Made by a program: the position numbers and the translations under genes. DNA of 36,470 nucleotides, from assembly GCA_025964715.1 (NCBI GenBank), contig JAOPYH010000109.1:1-36470 (forward strand), given 5' to 3'. The notes beneath the pieces were generated by a model. The model had not been told where the DNA came from. It saw only the letters and a list, made by a program, of their open reading frames with translations, and searched no databases. Shown here piece after piece: positions 7,843-16,480 of this stretch; the first letter of the stretch is position 1; every line of letters starts with the position of its first letter. The DNA is from Streptosporangiaceae bacterium (lineage in GTDB: Bacteria > Actinomycetota > Actinomycetes > Streptosporangiales > Streptosporangiaceae).

Positions 7843-9864
7843 TCACGCCGGGGGCACCGGGGCGGCAGGCTCCTGCGCGACCGGAGCCGGGGTGGGCGGC
7901 GTGCCGATGTTGAGCTCGATCGGGTCGACCCCCCGGGCCTCGAAGCCGAGCGTCTGGCCATAGAACGCCAGCTCCGACTCCAGGCACGTGATCGTCGTGG
8001 CGGCCCGCCGGAAGCCGTGTGCCTCGCCCTCGAAGGTGAGATAGGCGTAGGGCGTGTCCTTGGCCGCCAGGGCCGTGGCGAACTTCTCCGACTGCGCGGG
8101 CGGCACGATCGGGTCGTCCAGGCCCTGGAGCAGCAGCACGGGACAGGCGGTCTGGTCCGCCCGGTTCAACGGTGACCGCTCCTCGTAGGCCCGCTCGAAG
8201 CCGGGCATCGGCCCGATGAGCCCGAACAGGTACGTCGATTCGAAGTCGTGCGTCTCAGCGGCGAAGGACCGGAGGTCGCTGATGCCGTAGTAGGACGTCG
8301 CGGCGCTGAAGACGTCGGTCTTGGTGATCGCGGCCAGCGTCGTCCACCCGCCCGCACTGCCGCCACGGATGGCCAGCCGGCGCGGGTCTGCGGCCCCCTC
8401 CTTGACCAGCGCCTCGGCCGCGGCGACGGCGTCCTCGACGTCCGCGATGCCCCACTGCCGGCGCAACCGCTCGCGGTAGGCCCGCCCATACCCGGTCGAG
8501 CCGCCGTAGTTGACCTCCACGACGCCGATGCCACGGCTGGTGAAGTAGGCGCGCTCGAGGTCCAGTGAGCTCGACGCGCGCCCGGTCGGCCCCCCGTGCA
8601 CGAAGATCACGTACGGGGCTAGCTCGCCCTGCGGAGCCTCGAAGTCGGGATTGGCCGGCCGGTAGATGTAGACGTGCACCGGCCGGCCGAACCGGCCCTC
8701 GAGCTGTGCCACTCGTGGGGCGGGCAGGAACGCCGTGTCCGGCGGCTGTGCCAGTTGCCGGCGCAGCACTTCGACCCGGCCCGTCGCGGTGTCGACCCGT
8801 ACGACCGAGGTCGGCACCGAGGGACCGCCGGCGATGCCCACGACAGTGGTGCCATCGGCCGACAGCGCGATCCGCCAGTCGTCGTACGGGGTGTCGAGAT
8901 CGGCCAGCTCGAGGGTCTCCGGGTCGTAGACCGCGAGGCGCTGGTCACCGTGCCCGTGCAGCACCGCCAGGCGGCCGTCGCCGAGCAGTGCGTAGGGCAT
9001 GCCACCGAGCTGCCACAGCGGCCCGGCGAACTCCTCCTCGGCCGGATAGAGCGCCTGGGCGGAATCGCCCATCGTGCCCACCTCGTAGATGTTCCACCAG
9101 CCGGACCAGTCGGACACGACGTACAGCGTGTGGTCGTCGCGCCACATCGGCGCGAGAGCCGACTCGGTGAGGCCGCCTTTCACCGTGCGAGGGGCGACGA
9201 CCGTGCCCTCCTCGATCGTGGCGACGCGCAGCTCGGTGCCGTCCCACGGCATCCGCGGATGGCTCCACTGCACCCAGGCGAGGTGGCCACCGCCAGGTGA
9301 GGGCGTGGGGGAGGCGTAGAAGTCGGCGCCGGAGGCCAGCTCACGGACGGCCGCGGGGTCGTCCCCGGCGCTGCCGTCGAGCGGCACGGCCACGATGGCG
9401 CGGCGCACCCCGTCGGGCGTGTGACCCTCACAGACGCACCAAACCTCGGTCCCGTCGGGCGACAGGACGAAATCGGCGTAGCGCAGGCCGGCCGGCACGG
9501 CCGCCTCGGGCGTCAGCGGATGAGGCTTGGCGTCACCGGGGTCGAGCCGGTGCATCCTCTGGTCTTCGTAGTCGGCGAAGACGATCCCGTGATCGTCCCC
9601 CACCGGGATCGGGAGATACGACCGGCCGCCGTACTCGTGCACCCTGGTCCGCGCGTTCCACGGCGCGGGCAGGAGCTCCTCCAGGTATCCGTCCCGCAGA
9701 CGCATGACCGTCGTCCGCCCGGCCTCCTCCGGCCGGGTCTCCTGCCACCACACATCGTCGCCCTGAATGGTCGGGAAGCTCAGGCGCAGCTGGGCGCGGG
9801 CGACGTCGGCGGCGGAGATCGGGGACGGCCAGGAGCCAAAGGGGGCGGTTGCACGAGCGGTCAT
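7843..9864 (-). CDS. S9 family prolyl oligopeptidase-type serine peptidase
   Basis: 673-residue peptidase with an N-terminal beta-propeller (residues ~20-400, repeats such as VLSPDGTEVWCVCEG and ALSADGTTVVGIAGG) and a C-terminal alpha/beta-hydrolase domain. The catalytic triad can be placed: Ser503 in GGSAGGW, Asp584 in GLDDPIVPP and His616 in GEAHGFR. The oxyanion-hole segment is VIFVHGGPTGR. There is no signal peptide, so it is presumably a cytoplasmic oligopeptidase or aminoacyl-peptidase. The start at 9864 (MTARATAPFGSW) is chosen over upstream in-frame ATGs because the family begins near this segment. A Pro/Ala-rich tail ends the protein. It lies downstream of the glu transporter on the same strand but is separated from it by a strong hairpin, so it is likely a separate transcript. 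Confidence 0.93.
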   Translation of the reverse strand: MTARATAPFGSWPSPISAADVARAQLRLSFPTIQGDDVWWQETRPEEAGRTTVMRLRDGYLEELLPAPWNARTRVHEYGGRSYLPIPVGDDHGIVFADYEDQRMHRLDPGDAKPHPLTPEAAVPAGLRYADFVLSPDGTEVWCVCEGHTPDGVRRAIVAVPLDGSAGDDPAAVRELASGADFYASPTPSPGGGHLAWVQWSHPRMPWDGTELRVATIEEGTVVAPRTVKGGLTESALAPMWRDDHTLYVVSDWSGWWNIYEVGTMGDSAQALYPAEEEFAGPLWQLGGMPYALLGDGRLAVLHGHGDQRLAVYDPETLELADLDTPYDDWRIALSADGTTVVGIAGGPSVPTSVVRVDTATGRVEVLRRQLAQPPDTAFLPAPRVAQLEGRFGRPVHVYIYRPANPDFEAPQGELAPYVIFVHGGPTGRASSSLDLERAYFTSRGIGVVEVNYGGSTGYGRAYRERLRRQWGIADVEDAVAAAEALVKEGAADPRRLAIRGGSAGGWTTLAAITKTDVFSAATSYYGISDLRSFAAETHDFESTYLFGLIGPMPGFERAYEERSPLNRADQTACPVLLLQGLDDPIVPPAQSEKFATALAAKDTPYAYLTFEGEAHGFRRAATTITCLESELAFYGQTLGFEARGVDPIELNIGTPPTPAPVAQEPAAPVPPA

Positions 9865-9975
9865 AGGTGAATCGTCCCGCAAACGGATAGTCGGTGGGGC
9901 CATGACAGGGCAGTTGAGGTCGTAAAGATACGAGGTCGTCGCCGCACCCCGGATCGGGCATCCCGGGCGGGCAAT

Positions 9976-10005
9976 GGGCCGGTGGGAGGATTCTCCAACC
10001 GGCCC
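9976..10005 (-). terminator. Terminator hairpin after the glu transporter operon
   Basis: GGGCCGGT (9976-9983) pairs with ACCGGCCC (9998-10005), and inside it GGAG (9985-9988) pairs with CTCC (9993-9996) around GATT, with one G/A mismatch: 12 paired bases in total. It lies 43 bp past the stop of the last permease gene and before the peptidase start. Confidence 0.7.
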
Positions 10006-10047
10006 CGCCGGGAGCTGCGTTCGCACAGCTCCGCAGAAACGCGCCGG

Positions 10048-10998
10048 TCAGGCGCCGCCGCCGGTGCCCGCGTCCGGCAGTGCGATGGGATTCGCGCTCA
10101 GCGTCCTGGCCGAGGACCTGCGGTTGCGGCGGCTGCGGCCTTCGAGCCAGTTCGCGAGATAGCCGAGCCCGAGGTTCATCGCGATATAGATCACGGTGAT
10201 CACGATGGCTGCCGGGATCAGGTTGCCGTAGTTCGACTTGATCTGTACGAATCCGGCGTTGAGGAGGTCCTCGTAGGCCACGATCCAGCCCAGCGCCGAG
10301 TCCTTGAGTAGTACGACCAGCTGGCTGACGATCGCCGGCAGCATGGCGGTCGTGGCCTGCGGCACCAGGATGAGGCGCATGACCCCGTGCTTGCGCAGGC
10401 CGATCGCGTAGGCCGCCTCCGACTGTCCCCGGGGCACCGCGTGGATGCCGGCCCGGAAGACCTCGGCGAGGACCGAGCCGTTGTAGAGGGTGAGGCCGAC
10501 CACCACGGCTGTGAACGCGCTGATCTGGGGGAACTCACGGTTCAGTGCGTTGGCGATGGTCGGGGGCCCGGAGAACACGAAGAAGATGAGCAGCAGCAGC
10601 GGGATGGCCCGGAAGAACTCGACCACGGCGGCCGCGGGCACCCTGATCCAACGGTGCTCCGACAGCCGGCCGAGCCCGAAGACGACCCCGAACAGCAGGG
10701 CCAGCGCGGCGGCGACAAGGGTGACCTCCAGGGTCGCGAGGAGCCCAGGAAGGATGATGTTGGTCCAGACGTCCGCCTCGAGGAAGGGCCGCCACAGCTT
10801 GCCCTGGAACTGTCCCGCCTTGTCGAGGCGGGCCGCGACCGCGTAGGCGACGGCCAGGAAGACCACCACGGCGACCAGCGTGATCAGGTTGTTGCGCACC
10901 CGCGCCTTGGGGCCGGGAGCGTCGAAGAGGATGGAGACCTTCGGCCGCTTCTTCCGCGCAGGCCACACCCGCTGGATCGCCCGGGTCGGGAACGTCAT
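10048..10998 (-). CDS. gluD: Glutamate-type ABC transporter permease GluD
   Basis: 316-residue inner-membrane permease of a polar amino-acid (His/Glu/Gln/Arg/opine, HEQRO) ABC importer. ATG at 10998 overlaps the end of the preceding permease gene by four bases (ATGA), which fixes the start and shows translational coupling. After a ~35-residue basic N-terminus there is a first helix (NLITLVAVVVFLAVAYAVAA), a ~25-residue linker and the BPD-type permease core from ~80 to 285. The core contains the family motif FFRAIPLLLLIF and the EAA-type coupling loop FRAGIHAVPRGQSEAAYAIG, which contacts the ATPase. The C-terminus is basic and Ser-rich. It works with GluA, GluB and GluC. A terminator hairpin follows. 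Confidence 0.93.
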   Translation of the reverse strand: MTFPTRAIQRVWPARKKRPKVSILFDAPGPKARVRNNLITLVAVVVFLAVAYAVAARLDKAGQFQGKLWRPFLEADVWTNIILPGLLATLEVTLVAAALALLFGVVFGLGRLSEHRWIRVPAAAVVEFFRAIPLLLLIFFVFSGPPTIANALNREFPQISAFTAVVVGLTLYNGSVLAEVFRAGIHAVPRGQSEAAYAIGLRKHGVMRLILVPQATTAMLPAIVSQLVVLLKDSALGWIVAYEDLLNAGFVQIKSNYGNLIPAAIVITVIYIAMNLGLGYLANWLEGRSRRNRRSSARTLSANPIALPDAGTGGGA

Positions 10999-11684
10999 CT
11001 GGCCACCGCCCATCGCTTGGCCGCCCAGCCGAACAGGAAGCCGGTGGGCAGGGTCAGGATCATGAAGCCCACCGCGAAGCCGAGGAAGATCGGCAGGGTC
11101 GCGCCGTACTGCTCGAACATGTCCTTCATCAGCGAGGCCGCCTCGAGATAGCTGGCCACCAGCACCACCGTGGTGTTCTTGATCATCGCGATGGTGATGC
11201 TGCCCAGCGGGGCGATGACGGCCCGGAAGGCCTGGGGCAGGATCACCATGCGGAGCGACTGGGTGAAGGTGAGCCCGATCGCCCGGGCCGCCTCCGCCTG
11301 CCCGAGTGGCACCGTGTTGATGCCGGACCGCAGCGCCTCGCACACGAACGAAGCGGTGTAGGCCGACAGCCCGAACACCGCCAGCCAGTAGAAGTTCATC
11401 GTGCTGGAACTGGACACCTGGATCTTGAGTGTGTCGCTGAGCCCGAGGCTGCAGAACAGCAGGACGAGGGTGAGCGGCGTGTTGCGAAGTGTGTTGATGT
11501 ACAGCGTGCCCGCCGCGCGGAGCATGGGGGTCGGGGAGACCCGCATGGCCGTGAGCACCGTACCCAGGATGAGCGCCAGCAGGCCGGTGACGAGCGAGAG
11601 CCGGATGGTCGCCCAGAAAGCGCCGACGAGCTTGTCGAAGTCCTTGACCAGCGGGCTGAAGTCGAAGAGAACGTCCCAGTTCAC
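10995..11684 (-). CDS. gluC: Glutamate-type ABC transporter permease GluC
   Basis: 229-residue HEQRO-family permease with GTG start at 11684 preceded by AGGAGC. Hydrophobic helices occur around residues 20-45, 55-80, 98-120, 160-180 and 195-215. The N-terminal family signature is YINTLRNTPLTLVLLF and the coupling-loop motif is EALRSGINTVPLGQAEAARA. It pairs with GluD to form the membrane pore. The gene overlaps gluD by 4 bp and lies 70 bp after gluB; that gap contains a 14-bp perfect hairpin, which probably lowers permease expression relative to the binding protein. Confidence 0.93.
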   Translation of the reverse strand: MNWDVLFDFSPLVKDFDKLVGAFWATIRLSLVTGLLALILGTVLTAMRVSPTPMLRAAGTLYINTLRNTPLTLVLLFCSLGLSDTLKIQVSSSSTMNFYWLAVFGLSAYTASFVCEALRSGINTVPLGQAEAARAIGLTFTQSLRMVILPQAFRAVIAPLGSITIAMIKNTTVVLVASYLEAASLMKDMFEQYGATLPIFLGFAVGFMILTLPTGFLFGWAAKRWAVAR

Positions 11685-11700
11685 GATGCTCCTAGAACCG

Positions 11701-11733
11701 GCGCCGGTGAGCCCGGCACGGGCTCACCGGCGC
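11701..11733 (-). terminator. 14-bp perfect intercistronic hairpin between gluB and gluC
   Basis: GCGCCGGTGAGCCC (11701-11714) and GGGCTCACCGGCGC (11720-11733) are exact reverse complements around a 5-nt loop. The hairpin starts ~20 bp after the gluB stop and ends 17 bp before the gluC GTG. It may act as a partial terminator or as a 3' stabiliser of gluA-gluB mRNA. Either would give more binding protein than permease, a known pattern in binding-protein operons. Confidence 0.8.
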
Positions 11734-11754
11734 GGTGGTCGCCGTCCGGAGGGA

Positions 11755-12594
11755 TCAGCTGCAGCCCTCGGGGGCGGGGGCAGTGGCCTCGAAGGGCAGG
11801 TTGGCCTTACCCATCCACTTGTCCCAGAGCTGCTTGGCGGTGCCGTCCTGGTACATCGCGGTGATGGCCTTGTTGACCGCCTCGCAGCCCTTGGTGTCGC
11901 CCTTCTTCAGTCCGACGCCGTACTTCTCATCGGTGAACGGGGCGTTGACCACCTTGAAGCTCGAGCCCTCCCGGTTCACGTAACCGGCGAGGATGGTCGC
12001 GTCGGTCGAGACCGCGTCGATCGACTTGCCCTTGAGCTTGGTGATGCACTCGTCGTAGCCCTGCGCCGGGACCAGTTCGGCACCGACCTTCAGCTTGGAC
12101 TTGTTGGTGCCCTCCGTGATGTTCTTCCAGGAGTTGGAGCCCGAGACCTGGCAGAGCTTCTTGCCCTTGAGGGAGTTCAGGTCCTTGATCGAGTTGTCGT
12201 CGGCACGGACCATGACGTCCTGGTGGGTGACGACCCAGGGACCGGCGAACGTCACCTTGGGTTTGCGTGCCTCGGTGATCGAGTAGGTCGCGATGACCAT
12301 GTCCACCGTGCCGTTCTGCAGGAACGTCTCACGGTTGGCCGAGCGCGCCTCCTTGAAGGTGATGTCCTTCTCCGCGACCCCGAGCTTCTTGGCGACGTAC
12401 TTCGCGACATCGATGTCGAGTCCCTCGACACCGCTGGTGGTCTTCAGGCCCATCGACGGCTGGTCGTACTTGACCCCGATGATGAGCTTGTTCTTGTCGG
12501 CGACCGACGACGCCTTCTTCGCGCCACAGCCGGTCAGCACCATGCCGAGGGCCGCCACTCCGGCCATCGCCACGCCGATTCGACGTACTCGCAT
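11755..12594 (-). CDS. gluB: Glutamate-type ABC transporter substrate-binding lipoprotein GluB
   Basis: 279-residue extracellular solute-binding protein, family 3. The N-terminus has a lipoprotein signal: basic MRVRR, a hydrophobic segment, then lipobox VLTGC with Cys23 as the lipidated residue. The mature part shows the two-lobe fold with typical motifs: GVKYDQPSMG, GLDIDVAKYVAKKLG, NGTVDMVIATYSIT and DAVSTDATILAGYV. C-terminal and internal cysteines (in KLCQVSG, YDECITK, GCEAVNK, PEGCS) may form disulfides. A strong ribosome-binding site (AGGGAAGAGAGC) precedes the ATG. The fold and neighbours indicate glutamate or a similar polar amino acid; the exact substrate is not provable from sequence. 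It lies 45 bp after gluA. Confidence 0.93.
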   Translation of the reverse strand: MRVRRIGVAMAGVAALGMVLTGCGAKKASSVADKNKLIIGVKYDQPSMGLKTTSGVEGLDIDVAKYVAKKLGVAEKDITFKEARSANRETFLQNGTVDMVIATYSITEARKPKVTFAGPWVVTHQDVMVRADDNSIKDLNSLKGKKLCQVSGSNSWKNITEGTNKSKLKVGAELVPAQGYDECITKLKGKSIDAVSTDATILAGYVNREGSSFKVVNAPFTDEKYGVGLKKGDTKGCEAVNKAITAMYQDGTAKQLWDKWMGKANLPFEATAPAPEGCS

Positions 12595-12639
12595 GCTCTC
12601 TTCCCTCTGTTGTTCGTGCCGGAACCGCGTCTTCGCGGC

Positions 12640-13428
<789 letters not shown>

Positions 13429-13468
13429 TACGTCATCCAGACTCTCCGCCACTTATCCGACGGGTACC

Positions 13469-13484
13469 GATCCGATCACGGATC
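13469..13484. promoter_or_regulatory. Inverted repeat upstream of gluA
   Basis: GATCCG-ATCA-CGGATC is a perfect 6-bp inverted repeat in the gluA-miaB divergent region, about 40 bp before the chosen gluA start. It could be a repressor or activator site for the transporter. No clear -35/-10 pair for gluA was found, so its role is uncertain. Confidence 0.35.
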
Positions 13485-13598
13485 CGCAGTGCTGCTGATC
13501 CAACCTCCCCGCTTGACCAGCCGTTATTGCGGCGGGTGTGGCGCCGGTGGCGGAGCTCGCGTCCGGCCGCATGCCGCACATCAGCGTCCGGTGCCGCG

Positions 13599-13604
13599 TA
13601 CCCT
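13599..13604 (+). promoter_or_regulatory. -10 element of a probably leaderless miaB promoter
   Basis: TACCCT fits the actinobacterial -10 consensus TANNNT and ends 11 nt before the miaB ATG, so transcription would start within a few bases of the start codon. No Shine-Dalgarno sequence precedes that ATG. A matching -35 is not obvious. Confidence 0.4.
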
Positions 13605-13615
13605 TGTGTTTTGTC

Positions 13616-15106
13616 ATGACTGCTCCCACGACTTCGCAGCCCCGTACGTATGAGATCCGCACGTACGGCTGCCAGATGAACGTCCACGACTCCGAGCGGC
13701 TGGCCGGGCTCCTCGAGACCGCCGGTTATGTGAAGGACGACGTCGGCGAGGCCGACGTCGTCGTCTTCAACACCTGTGCCGTACGCGAGAACGCCGACAA
13801 CCGGCTCTACGGCAACCTCGGTCACCTGCGCCCGGTCAAGGACGGCCACCCGGGCATGCAGATCGCCGTCGGCGGTTGCCTGGCGCAGAAGGACCGCGAC
13901 ACGATCGTCCGGCGCGCGCCGTGGGTCGACGTCGTCTTCGGCACCCACAACATGGGCTCGCTGCCCGTGCTGCTGGAGCGGGCCCGGGTCCAGCAGGAGG
14001 CGCAGGTCGAGATCGAGGAGTCCCTCTCGGTCTTCCCCTCGACGCTGCCGACCCGCCGCGAGTCGCCCTACGCCGCGTGGGTGTCGGTCTCCGTGGGCTG
14101 CAACAACACCTGCACGTTCTGCATCGTGCCGGCGTTGCGCGGCAAGGAGAAGGACCGCCGTCCCGGTGAGATCCTGCGCGAGATCGAGGCGCTGGTCGCG
14201 GAGGGCGTCCTCGAGGTCACCCTGCTCGGCCAGAACGTCAACGCCTACGGGAGCGAGTTCGGGGACCGCGCCGCGTTCGCCAAGCTCCTGCGCGCCTGCG
14301 GGGACGTCCCGGGCCTGGAGCGCGTGCGGTTCACCTCGCCCCATCCGCGGGACTTCACCGACGACGTGATCGCCGCGATGGCCGAGACACCGAACGTCAT
14401 GCCGTCGCTGCACATGCCGCTGCAGTCCGGTTCCGACGACGTCCTCAGGGCGATGCGACGGTCCTACCGTCAGGACCGTTACCTCGGGATCATCGACCGG
14501 GTGCGGGCGGCCATCCCGGACGCGGCCATCACCACCGACATCATCGTCGGGTTCCCCGGTGAGACCGACGCCGACTTCGAGCAGACCCTGCATGTCGTAC
14601 GGGAGGCACGGTTCTCCGGCGCCTTCACGTTCCAGTACTCCAAGCGCCCGGGCACGCCGGCCGCGACGATGGACGACCAGGTCCCCAAGGCGGTCGTGCA
14701 GGAGCGCTACGAGCGGCTCGTCGCGCTGCAGGAGGAGATCTCCTGGGCCGAGAACCGCAAGCAACTCGCACGCACGCTGGACGTGCTCGTGGCCGAGGGT
14801 GAGGGCCGCAAGGACGAGGCCCGGCACCGCATGTCCGGCCGCGCGCCCGACAACCGGCTCGTGCACTTCGGCCTGGGCGCGGACGTGCCCCGGCCAGGTG
14901 ACGTGGTGACGGTCGAGGTGACCTACGCCGCGCCGCACCACCTGGTCGCCGAGGGCCCGGCGCGAGAGGTGCGCCGGACCCGGGCCGGCGACGCCTGGGC
15001 CGCTCTTCAGGGCGAGCCGAAGGGCGTCTCCGGTGTCTCTCTGGGCATGCCGACCATCGGCCGTCCGCCGGCGCCCGCCGCCTCCGGTTGCTCCACCCGC
15101 TCCTGA
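13616..15106 (+). CDS. miaB: tRNA-2-methylthio-N6-dimethylallyladenosine synthase MiaB
   Basis: 496-residue radical-SAM methylthiotransferase that converts i6A37 to ms2i6A37 in tRNAs, acting after MiaA, whose gene is next but one. The N-terminal MTTase domain has the three auxiliary-cluster cysteines C19 (TYGCQMN), C54 (NTCAVRE) and C88 (GGCLAQ). The radical-SAM CxxxCxxC motif is C162/C166/C169 in [12 protein letters not shown]. Further motifs are [19 protein letters not shown] and [12 protein letters not shown], and a C-terminal TRAM domain binds tRNA. ATG at 13616 gives the normal N-terminus; it has no Shine-Dalgarno and may be leaderless. The last ~50 residues are a Pro/Ala/Gly-rich extension. 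It converges with the antitoxin-like gene 30 bp downstream. Confidence 0.95.
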   Translation: MTAPTTSQPRTYEIRTYGCQMNVHDSERLAGLLETAGYVKDDVGEADVVVFNTCAVRENADNRLYGNLGHLRPVKDGHPGMQIAVGGCLAQKDRDTIVRRAPWVDVVFGTHNMGSLPVLLERARVQQEAQVEIEESLSVFPSTLPTRRESPYAAWVSVSVGCNNTCTFCIVPALRGKEKDRRPGEILREIEALVAEGVLEVTLLGQNVNAYGSEFGDRAAFAKLLRACGDVPGLERVRFTSPHPRDFTDDVIAAMAETPNVMPSLHMPLQSGSDDVLRAMRRSYRQDRYLGIIDRVRAAIPDAAITTDIIVGFPGETDADFEQTLHVVREARFSGAFTFQYSKRPGTPAATMDDQVPKAVVQERYERLVALQEEISWAENRKQLARTLDVLVAEGEGRKDEARHRMSGRAPDNRLVHFGLGADVPRPGDVVTVEVTYAAPHHLVAEGPAREVRRTRAGDAWAALQGEPKGVSGVSLGMPTIGRPPAPAASGCSTRS

Positions 15107-15136
15107 ACCCGGTCATCTCGTGGGGAGCCGCAGGAG

Positions 15137-15331
15137 TCAGGCGGGTCGGTCCCCGGGCTGATCGCTCCTTCGGTCGGTCATGTCCTTGACCTTCTGCTGC
15201 ACCCTGTTGATTTTCTGGGAGTGCTTTCCGCCGGTCTTCTCATCGATCTTGTCACCGATCTTGTCGACGCCCCGGTGCACCTTTTCGCTGTGCTGTCCGA
15301 GCGCGTTCTTGACCTTGTCAACGATCGACAT
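15137..15331 (-). CDS. Antitoxin-like protein (MT0933/Rv0909 family)
   Basis: 64-residue, highly charged protein (MSIVDKVKNALGQHSEKVHR, then GVDKIGDKIDEKTGGKHSQK) matching the actinobacterial MT0933 (Rv0909) antitoxin family, whose hallmark is the IDEKTGGK segment. The start ATG at 15331 follows GGAGAACAG. An upstream in-frame extension has no ribosome-binding site and overlaps the promoter. In Mycobacterium tuberculosis Rv0909 pairs with toxin Rv0910; no toxin gene is adjacent here, so it is an orphan, or the family has another role. The heptad-like K/D/I pattern also recalls CsbD-type stress proteins. Upstream lies a GGGTAT -10 typical of stress sigma factors and an inverted repeat flanking the -35. 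Confidence 0.82.
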   Translation of the reverse strand: MSIVDKVKNALGQHSEKVHRGVDKIGDKIDEKTGGKHSQKINRVQQKVKDMTDRRSDQPGDRPA

Positions 15332-15383
15332 CTGTTCTCCCGAATGGTCATGCCGGCCGAATCCGTCACGCCCGGTCACCGCG

Positions 15384-15426
15384 TGTATACCCATTTTCCA
15401 GTTGGCCTCAATCGGCGTCCTGGAAA
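15384..15426 (-). promoter_or_regulatory. Promoter and inverted-repeat operator of the antitoxin-like gene
   Basis: On the minus strand TTGAGG (15411-15406) and TATACA (15389-15384) are 16 bp apart; the overlapping GGGTAT (15392-15387) resembles the -10 of SigB/SigF-type stress promoters. The 7-bp inverted repeat TTTCCAG (15395-15401) / CTGGAAA (15420-15426) places one arm in the spacer and one upstream of the -35, as expected for an operator. Autoregulation or stress control is inference. Confidence 0.5.
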
Positions 15427-15462
15427 TCCGCTGTGCCCGGCGCGCTCGGCTGAGGGACCACA

Positions 15463-16407
15463 ATGAGGTGCGTGACCCGTAGCAATGTGATCATCGCTGT
15501 GGTAGGCCCTACCGCCGCCGGCAAATCGGATCTCGCGGTCGAGCTGGCGCTGCGTACCGGTGGCGAGGCCCTCAATACCGACTCCATGCAGCTCTATCGG
15601 GGCATGGACATCGGCACGGCGAAGCTCGCAACGCCGGAGCGCCGGGGCGTGCCGCACCACCTGCTCGATCTCTGGGACGTGACCGAGACCGCCAGCGTGG
15701 CCGAGTACCAGCGCCTGAGCCGGGAGGCCATCGCGGAGGTGAGCGGGCGCGGTCACGTGCCCGTGCTCGTCGGCGGGTCGGGACTCTATGTGCGCGCGGC
15801 CCTGGACGATCTGGAGTTCCCCGGCACGGATCCGGCCGTACGGGCGCGGCTCGAGGCCGAGCTGGCCACCCGCGGCACCGAGATCCTCTACGCGCGGCTG
15901 CGGGACCAGGATCCCGAGGCCGCCTGCGCCATCCTCCCGAGCAACGGCAGGCGCATCGTCCGCGCGCTCGAGGTGATCGAGATCACCGGACGTCCGTTCA
16001 CCGCCACCCTCCCCGAGTACCGCTACCTCTACGACGCCGTGCAGATAGGGCTCACCGTGCCCCGGCCCGAGCTCGACCAGCGCATCGCCGTACGGGTGGA
16101 GCGCATGTGGGAGGCCGGCTTCGTGGACGAGGTCCGGGCGCTGGAGCGAGCGGGTCTGCGGGAGGGGGTGACCGCCGGCCGCGCGCTGGGCTACGCGCAG
16201 GTCCTGCGTTTTCTCGCGGGGGAGTGGTCCGAGGAGGAGGCCAAGGCGGAGACCGCGCGGGCCACGCGCCGGTTCGCCCGCCGGCAGGAGTCGTGGTTCC
16301 GGCGGGATCCGCGGGTGCACTGGCTGCCACATGACATCCCCGACCTCGCCGGCCGCGCCCAGGAGCGGATCGCGGCCGCGGCCGACCGGCGACCCTTGCG
16401 ACAGTAG
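15463..16407 (+). CDS. miaA: tRNA dimethylallyltransferase MiaA
   Basis: 314-residue enzyme that transfers dimethylallyl from DMAPP to A37 of tRNAs reading UNN codons, making the substrate of MiaB. The P-loop is GPTAAGKS (residues 15-22). Typical family motifs follow: NTDSMQLYRGMDIGTAK, PHHLLDLWDVTE, VLVGGSGLYVRA, NGRRIVRALEVIEITG and a C-terminal RRFARRQESWFRRDPRVHWL. ATG at 15463 is preceded by GAGGGA. A GTG three codons later (15472), after GAGG, is an alternative. It is divergent from the antitoxin-like gene and lies 73 bp before dapF on the same strand, which is the conserved actinobacterial order. Confidence 0.95.
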   Translation: MRCVTRSNVIIAVVGPTAAGKSDLAVELALRTGGEALNTDSMQLYRGMDIGTAKLATPERRGVPHHLLDLWDVTETASVAEYQRLSREAIAEVSGRGHVPVLVGGSGLYVRAALDDLEFPGTDPAVRARLEAELATRGTEILYARLRDQDPEAACAILPSNGRRIVRALEVIEITGRPFTATLPEYRYLYDAVQIGLTVPRPELDQRIAVRVERMWEAGFVDEVRALERAGLREGVTAGRALGYAQVLRFLAGEWSEEEAKAETARATRRFARRQESWFRRDPRVHWLPHDIPDLAGRAQERIAAAADRRPLRQ

Positions 16408-16480
16408 ACTGCTCGGGTCGCCCGCGAGCGATAGTGGATCTTCGCGAGCACACCCACCGCAGAGCTGAGGAAGGCCGACG

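Noticed and set aside
13433..14941. 502-codon minus-strand frame opposite miaB
   Set aside because: His/Gly/Arg/Asp-rich shadow of miaB, with no domain and no ribosome-binding site.
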